A stretch of 64,000 bases of DNA, taken from a virus. The stretch lies in the IMG/VR virus record IMGVR_UViG_3300027974_001900, positions 1 through 64,000 of that record. One strand, written 5' to 3'. A model generated the notes under the pieces. That model did no database searches and had not been told where the DNA came from. It was given only the letters and a program-made list of their open reading frames with translations. This document shows positions 59,001-64,000 of the stretch, piece by piece (the first letter of the stretch is position 1; each line of letters begins with the position of its first letter). The position numbers and the translations under genes are program-made.

Positions 59001-60791
59001 TCTGTATTTAGAATTAATAGGAGATTGTTGATAATAAACAAATTGTTTTTTATCATCAATGTTTCCCACATAATTTGATTTTATAATTTCGAAATCAGCA
59101 CCAGAATAACCAATCCCAGAAACTACTGAACTTACTTGTTTTCTTGTTTTTAATCTAATTGGGTTGTAATAATTTGAAAGCTGTCTTTGTGTGCCAAACC
59201 CCATAAGCTTATTTCTAGAAATCAAATAAGTATTTAATGAAGTTGCACTACTGGCTGTAAATGTGGTTGAATAAGCAGAAAAACTCGAACTTTTAACCAT
59301 TTCATCTTGTGTTGTGTTAAATCCATAAGTTTCAAAATAGACGCTTCTATCTAAGGACTTACTTAAGAATGTTATCCCAGGATTTGAATAATCTTTTACA
59401 AAAACATTGTTATCAAACGACCCAGTTCCAAATCTTGAATTTATCCAACTGTACCCTCTAGGAGAAGCCGGTATTTCTCTTCTTATAAAAGCATTGTCGT
59501 ATTTTTTAACAATACCACCAGAAGATGTAATATTATAGTTTGTATTTCTTTGAATTCCGTGGAATGAAGCTGTCAAGCCATAACCAGCGGTTGTATAATT
59601 TCCGTACTCAGCATGATCAACTAAAAATTTCTTATTTAGGTAATAACGAGCAGAAGGATTTCTATAGTTAACTGTATTATACGGAGAAAATTGTCTTGAT
59701 GTTGGATCTAGATTTTGCGCTGCTCTTGTCTCTGGACCGCCTGGCGCTCCGAAAGTTTGAGCAATAATCATTTCACTATTTGTACCGTCACCAAGAGTAA
59801 AATCTTGTACTTGAAAATCTTGAGCGCCGGAAATGAACGGGCTATCAATAAGAGGGAAACTTGCAGTTGGATAAGATCTAAACCAGAGATTGTTTTCATT
59901 TCTATTTGTCGCCTGAAACACTTCATAATTTTTTGAGTAATTTCCGGCAATTCTTGGATCAGTTGTCTTAATTCTTTTTGTGCTTACAACTCTTCTAGCT
60001 CCACCTTCTCTAGAAAAACGAACTGCTAGTTTATTATAATTTGGAGTGGAGCCAAGAGGACTTGTAAAACTTATTGAAGTCCCAGAAGCAGAAATAGAGA
60101 ACATTTCTGGTCTATTAAACTGATTATCACTGCCAGTATTTATGGCAACATGTCTATGCGCATATCCACCAACATGTTGAGTAGTAAACGGACCTTGTAA
60201 TGTAGATTTTATATCTCCTTCATTATGTATTTTAGTTATGTCATAAGCCTTTGTAACACCAGAACTTGATAACACACTTCTATAACCATTAAAGTCAGAT
60301 GGAGCAATTATTGTCACGGGCATGTAGGAATTTTTTAATCCAACATTAGATCCATAAACTTTTATATTTCTTATGTACATTCCTGTTTTTGCAACCAAGT
60401 CTGCACTTTGCTGTTCTGTAAACGTTATTACTTGAGTTGGATCTCTTTGCAATAATTCATTAACATAACCATATATCTTTTGCTCATCAGTATTGTATCC
60501 TTGAGTATACGAAAAACTTGTTAAAGACTCTTTTAGTTTAACAACATTAACTTGGTCTTTATTATAATCTGTATACACAGAATCATGAACTTGTGTTCTT
60601 GTTTCTGTATTAGTTCCACTAGTAAATAAATTAGTATCGTTTCTGTTGGCATAATATTTGTAAAAAGTATCTAAAGGATTAGTTTCTGAAGTGTAAAGAT
60701 AAGAGCGGGATTTAAAGGCATCGCCTTTTATCTTTTCTTCGTCCTGAGAAACTACATTATATTTTATTTTGTTTCTTGTGCTTTGGCTCAT
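56016..60791 (-). CDS. Very large tail/baseplate protein (1591 aa)
   Basis: The biggest gene in the window and unrecognised by family. It is Ser/Thr/Asn/Tyr-rich, strongly beta-type in composition, without membrane or coiled-coil segments, and ends in a Lys/Glu-rich C-terminus (VEVELEYDKTNNV). Its middle has many aromatic Gly/Ser repeats typical of phage fibre or baseplate proteins. It is preceded by the LamG-type gene (11 nt) and followed by the 275-aa gene (8 nt). The size fits a large wedge protein or a tail fibre; position does not decide. Confidence 0.6.
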   Translation of the reverse strand: MSQSTRNKIKYNVVSQDEEKIKGDAFKSRSYLYTSETNPLDTFYKYYANRNDTNLFTSGTNTETRTQVHDSVYTDYNKDQVNVVKLKESLTSFSYTQGYNTDEQKIYGYVNELLQRDPTQVITFTEQQSADLVAKTGMYIRNIKVYGSNVGLKNSYMPVTIIAPSDFNGYRSVLSSSGVTKAYDITKIHNEGDIKSTLQGPFTTQHVGGYAHRHVAINTGSDNQFNRPEMFSISASGTSISFTSPLGSTPNYNKLAVRFSREGGARRVVSTKRIKTTDPRIAGNYSKNYEVFQATNRNENNLWFRSYPTASFPLIDSPFISGAQDFQVQDFTLGDGTNSEMIIAQTFGAPGGPETRAAQNLDPTSRQFSPYNTVNYRNPSARYYLNKKFLVDHAEYGNYTTAGYGLTASFHGIQRNTNYNITSSGGIVKKYDNAFIRREIPASPRGYSWINSRFGTGSFDNNVFVKDYSNPGITFLSKSLDRSVYFETYGFNTTQDEMVKSSSFSAYSTTFTASSATSLNTYLISRNKLMGFGTQRQLSNYYNPIRLKTRKQVSSVVSGIGYSGADFEIIKSNYVGNIDDKKQFVYYQQSPINSKYRNIVVEYNLSDGNKENISLPFASNYSYLGDFYNISLDRLDTLYKDERNIRYADKSGSLFYKLLEVDKEKIQNNITNSKINKIYYKEKLWPKTENSYRNIATGRSLLSVLYTWNSNFNNRSRASTQIFGWDPGKDSSAGQLNYPASGKEYASVWPMDTYTYQSGTVFIEKSGVLMHLDNPTFISNSYAGINFTGSYLFPPYGTEMLGTCLFGRNFNTNRPQNTIQDSVSVPYYDSYKTVAYDVKYNFKNYAVFSSYNPTVVLGNYYNEGTTPPVNYEYIDSYNLIVSLSTEYDPLGFNIDYSTGQITLSQFYADRRNYTDFIDVLPDFNKNEDLKISKIKFNLNTVKKFVPLSEFYPSEQLSKVLPKNFYKYFIKNGVSITDAATGAFIFSGSYSGTYYWVKPALQPLFYPGITFNSIKSGIAMPFNVVTTDLSTTGANAITGNLNGNYYTKIPFEAALDPSKFADVKIYDADPDIQFANSASATLQKGFQKDSAYKELANNLYSEIVEFFIKDEKLPSLSSTPEQFWYFSDLTKDYSMRLVINKTPNFTTYSSLENFGPRPYIFHNPPWITTSGDATLQTITGSSFNSDLNLAPSSSWKNASYAAATITFKPSLITASAGVQIVAGKGAQFTFNEIKRYSTVTYESSFVTSSTVANKAVNLGDCVEIFGFSETNKTWTPYVKWTNPTANLNFSGTMAKLTNSSGYDSGGTTPGDAIRGVWHQLGVDVDDTTGLFFQATDNSNTLTGSLLDIVGFNPKERIRIGEVATSKTFEEALVIVPVYLENEIEEKLLYLNLDKFEKNYGKDQDLIKMDNFSKKYIMPPLMDFMRIRRNSKIPLKLQDYGKVSAPFLFFFEEFKSVITRSDLIKIWQGIMPDIAKTMEMDNKTIEFDLKNSNIFSYDDLVKFGNTLPKNLRFKVFKVSYRAETDYKNVINRTLNDPINDSYKLAYNWPYSKAELIAGGEVEVELEYDKTNNVAKGFHLDNQGNVVKDSETNK

Positions 60792-60802
60792 ACTTCACTC
60801 TC

Positions 60803-63800
60803 TTAAGATTTAATTAAAGAACCTATTGGTTTTATGCCTTCTTTACCCGTCGCTCCATTATTTATATCTGCCTTGCCAACATATAAATATTGATCCCCAG
60901 CATTATTTTTTGCATCTTTCACATAATAAATAAATGATTTTGGATAAATTTGTTTCTTTACTTTATTTCTTTGTAAAATTGTATTTTCAATAATTGTTCT
61001 TGCTTTTTCTGAAACATTTGCAGATGCTGGTATTAAATTTCCTAAAATTCCATCTAATGCATCGTCAATCCATTTGTACACTTCAACGTATCTTTCTAAA
61101 TCTATCGTATTTTGTATTTTTTCAAAAAAGATTCTTCTAAAAAAGTCTAAATCTTTATACTCAAATCTATACTCCGCTAACGGATCGGCAATAAGATTAT
61201 TAAATTCTACTATTGATCCAAAGAAATTTAACATGTTTTTAGAAATAATGTCATACATGCTTGTTTCAATTGCAAAGAAAAACTTTTCTGGTCTATCTTG
61301 TTTTGTATAATAATCATCATTACTTTCTAAAATGTTAACCAAATTACTTGAAAGTATATTTTCTGGGTCTTGTTGTTCTTGTCCATAAATCATTTCTTTT
61401 GATTTAATTGTGACTGATGGTTCAAATCCATACCCTGCGGCTGTATAAACTTTTGATTTAAAATTCGACAAGTAGCCAGTTGCGTATGGTGCAGAAACAG
61501 AACCAGAAGTTAAGTCATTTATGTAAAAAACATTACCAGATGCATCACTAGAAGTTATAGTAGAATAATCCCAGTGAAGTATAAGTGTTTCTGCTTTTGG
61601 TATGTAAGTACTATTACCTATCAAAGCATTCTGACTAACGTTCTTTCTACCAACATTATTTGCATTTTTTGAATGCTCTTTTAGTTCATAAGAACTTAAC
61701 TGATCCATCCAAACCATAGTTGATGCAATTCTATGGTTACTAGAATAATTTATCGTTCCTGTTGTATTTGTTCTTTCTGCTCCAACATAAACTCTCTTAT
61801 TAGAAGAGAAAAAAGCAGAAGCACTTGCTTGACTTAGGGAAGAAGTTAGTTCAAAACTGTTAAAAGTATCATCATTGATGTAAGAGTACCCAGAAAACTT
61901 AACGATGAATCCAGGATTTGTTAAAACTTTTTCTTGGTAAACCTGAAACGAGATATTCCAAAGATTATTGTTGTAAAATTCATCAAAATAACTTGATGTT
62001 AGATCTATACCATGTTTAGCAGAGTAAAGCTGGAAATAAGCTTTATCATCTCTTTCACAATATCTAACGCTAAAGGATGCGCTATCTTGTGCAACATTTG
62101 TCACAGAAGAGGATGTATCACTTGCGCCTCTTGTTCCAAACAAAGAATAGGTTTTTAAATTACTTTTCTCTGCTGCTGTTTCATAAATGTTTATTGGTTT
62201 TGATGGAAAATAAAAATTACTTTCAAAACAAATAGCACCAGTAATGTTACCAGATGATGTTATACAAGAGGTTGTATTTGAATCGGAGCTGTTATAATAA
62301 GAGTAAATTACAGAATTAGAATTCTGATTATATCTATAATTTGTTTGATCTAATACGTCTTTCTTAATCGATCGATTTACATAAGAACTTGTTAGTTGAT
62401 AATTTGTTTTATTAGAATAAATGTTAAGTTTGTATAGATCATCATCTGCGCCAAAACATTTAATTAAGTTTCTAAAAGACTTCTCAGTTCCTTTAGATTT
62501 ATAAATAACATCTAAATTGTTATAGATATTCTTGTAAACAATGTTTTTTAAATCATTAATTAAAACTGTATATTCTTTTTGATTATTTTGGGATACTACA
62601 GAAGATAGCTCGTCAAGACTTATAAACAAATTTGGAGTTTCAAAGCCCGCAGATGATAACAATAAATCATTAAATGGAGCTTCACTTCCGCTGTATTGTA
62701 AATAATCTTTGTTCTTTATATCTTTTGATTTATCAATCTGTAAATAAAGGGTATCTAAATAACTGGAGATTACTTGTGTAAAATTTAGTAATGTTTCTCC
62801 ATTTTGTAAATCATCATCAACTATCCAAGATGGTAATAAATTTTTTAAACTAAAATTATTTGTATAATCATGAGAATCAGCTAAATACAATTTTTCTGTC
62901 AAAAAAGACTGGACGCTGGGATTATCGTAATAAGTTATTGGAGAGCCAACTTCTATATTTTGCGTAGCTGTACTTATTGCTGATCCTGTATTGCGGCTAG
63001 TAGTAGAATAGCCAGTAAACGTTCCATTACATAAATGTCCAGAATAATCTAATACAACTGAATCTGTTGAATTCGCTCCTACTATACCTTCGTTAAATTT
63101 AAAATAAACACCTAAATTTATATTAGCATCATCAGTATTTGCCCCGCCGCCAACATTCTTAAAATAATTTAAACCTATTTGTTGGGCGTCTCTTTTTGTG
63201 TTCCAGAATCTAAATTCGTCAACAGATCCAGATAATTTTCCATAACCAGTTAAATCAGTTGAAGAGTTGTATTTGCCACCAAGAGCACCAATATAACCAA
63301 GGCAAGATCCTGTAATATTTACAATCGTCGCTGATTGAGTGCTCGTTGTTTTATAGGCTCCATCTAGATAAAAATCTATGCTATAACCATTAGAAGAAGT
63401 GCCATATACAAAAGCATAATGATGCCAATTTGAATCAGCTATGGTTGTAAGACCAGTATTAAATCCTATAGAAAACTGTGATGTTGAAGTACCAGAATAA
63501 AATTCTGTATATATCGAAGATGTGTTTGAAGAACCACCAGATACATAAATTGCCACTCTTTTATCTGAGTCGCTTGTTCTAGTGTAAAAGATACACTCTT
63601 TATTGGTCTGTGAGGACGTGTTTGTAAAAGAATTCTTCTTCAGCCAAAATTCAATAGTACTACCAGATGTAAAAATAAATCTAGTATTTTCTCTTCTTAA
63701 ATTTGTTGGATCATAAATATTACTTTTTGTTTGATTAAAAAAACTAATATATTCTGGTGCGCTTGATGAACCAAAACCGTTGTTTAGGTTACTTGCTCCT

Positions 63801-64000
63801 GCCCATGTTCTACCAAATTCAACATAACCTGTTGATCTTGGATACTCAAAACTATAAATATATCTTTCTAGTGGGTTTAAATCATTTTCAAACTTTAACT
63901 GTTCATATTTTGAACCGTCATAAGGAAAATAGTCTGTAATTCTTCCAACTATATTTTCATAATATTTTCTAGCCAATCCAAATTTTGCAAAGTTTTTTGG
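60803..64000 (-). CDS. Large tail/baseplate protein with LamG-like domain, N-terminus outside window
   Basis: The frame stays open to the right edge, with no stop upstream of a TTG at 63976, so the start is beyond the window. Near the N-terminus (about residues 85-260) lies a concanavalin/LamG-like jelly roll (STIEFWLKKNSF, SNWHHYAFVYGTSSNG, GSVDEFRFWNTKRDA), typical of sugar or surface binding. A later part (DVIYKSKGTEKSFRNLIKCFGA) resembles the GT-rich helix of baseplate wedge proteins of the tail protein I class. The C-terminal end is helical and charged. Likely a wedge or fibre-bearing baseplate protein. Confidence 0.6.
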   Translation of the reverse strand, partial: PKNFAKFGLARKYYENIVGRITDYFPYDGSKYEQLKFENDLNPLERYIYSFEYPRSTGYVEFGRTWAGASNLNNGFGSSSAPEYISFFNQTKSNIYDPTNLRRENTRFIFTSGSTIEFWLKKNSFTNTSSQTNKECIFYTRTSDSDKRVAIYVSGGSSNTSSIYTEFYSGTSTSQFSIGFNTGLTTIADSNWHHYAFVYGTSSNGYSIDFYLDGAYKTTSTQSATIVNITGSCLGYIGALGGKYNSSTDLTGYGKLSGSVDEFRFWNTKRDAQQIGLNYFKNVGGGANTDDANINLGVYFKFNEGIVGANSTDSVVLDYSGHLCNGTFTGYSTTSRNTGSAISTATQNIEVGSPITYYDNPSVQSFLTEKLYLADSHDYTNNFSLKNLLPSWIVDDDLQNGETLLNFTQVISSYLDTLYLQIDKSKDIKNKDYLQYSGSEAPFNDLLLSSAGFETPNLFISLDELSSVVSQNNQKEYTVLINDLKNIVYKNIYNNLDVIYKSKGTEKSFRNLIKCFGADDDLYKLNIYSNKTNYQLTSSYVNRSIKKDVLDQTNYRYNQNSNSVIYSYYNSSDSNTTSCITSSGNITGAICFESNFYFPSKPINIYETAAEKSNLKTYSLFGTRGASDTSSSVTNVAQDSASFSVRYCERDDKAYFQLYSAKHGIDLTSSYFDEFYNNNLWNISFQVYQEKVLTNPGFIVKFSGYSYINDDTFNSFELTSSLSQASASAFFSSNKRVYVGAERTNTTGTINYSSNHRIASTMVWMDQLSSYELKEHSKNANNVGRKNVSQNALIGNSTYIPKAETLILHWDYSTITSSDASGNVFYINDLTSGSVSAPYATGYLSNFKSKVYTAAGYGFEPSVTIKSKEMIYGQEQQDPENILSSNLVNILESNDDYYTKQDRPEKFFFAIETSMYDIISKNMLNFFGSIVEFNNLIADPLAEYRFEYKDLDFFRRIFFEKIQNTIDLERYVEVYKWIDDALDGILGNLIPASANVSEKARTIIENTILQRNKVKKQIYPKSFIYYVKDAKNNAGDQYLYVGKADINNGATGKEGIKPIGSLIKS

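Noticed and set aside
1-64000. tRNA genes, CRISPR arrays, insertion sequences
   Set aside because: None was seen when reading for clover-leaf arms, regular direct repeats or transposase motifs; a dedicated search could still find a tRNA.

Overview
The window is a single, fully co-oriented (minus-strand) block of an AT-rich, T4-like myovirus genome. The evidence for that family is the set and order of virion genes: terminase, portal, prohead protease, acidic scaffold, gp23-type capsid protein, neck proteins, contractile sheath, tube, tape measure and a gp53-type wedge protein. Alongside them is a T4-like replication and recombination set (gp41-type helicase, RNase H, UvsX/RecA, gp32, gp46/47, gp61-type primase, RuvC-type resolvase). 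It is not a close T4 relative. It has a short family A DNA polymerase, a cobalamin-dependent (class II) ribonucleotide reductase, a GMP reductase next to an adenylosuccinate synthetase, a phage ribosomal protein bS21, and a fused Mre11-Rad50. The host cannot be read from the sequence. bS21 is known from marine phages, including a SAR11 myophage, so an aquatic host is plausible but unproven.

Layout, left to right; transcription runs right to left. 1-2479: purine and chaperone operon (purA, GMP reductase, GroES-like, an 80-aa protein). 2561-13473: replication genes broken up by single late-type genes (76-aa membrane protein, two proteins with peptidoglycan-binding-like domains). Here lie nrdJ, helicase, RNase H, recA, ssb, a tubulin/FtsZ-like protein and the polymerase. 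13505-29030: baseplate hub, tape measure, tube, sheath and neck genes with one GIY-YIG endonuclease. 28985-41734: a lytic transglycosylase, then head and packaging genes with bS21 embedded. 41828-46473: recombination operon (RuvC, primase, Mre11-Rad50 fusion and a 17-aa ORF). 46491-64000: large tail and baseplate proteins with Calx-beta, LCCL-like and LamG-like domains. No stretch above 300 bases lacks a gene; no tRNA, CRISPR or insertion sequence was seen.

Two promoter classes are visible. Sigma-70-like promoters (TTGACA / TATAAT type) precede replication and metabolism operons. At three of them the upstream gene's terminator hairpin is interlaced with the promoter, and at two others (polymerase and ruvC) the start ATG lies exactly where transcription should begin, so those mRNAs may be leaderless. 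A second element, ACTATTTATT on the coding strand, lies 18-26 nt before ten start codons, mostly virion genes, and is the likely late promoter. The metabolism genes suggest conversion of host guanine nucleotides to adenine nucleotides for an AT-rich genome. The most unexpected gene is the tubulin/FtsZ-like protein translated between polymerase and ssb.
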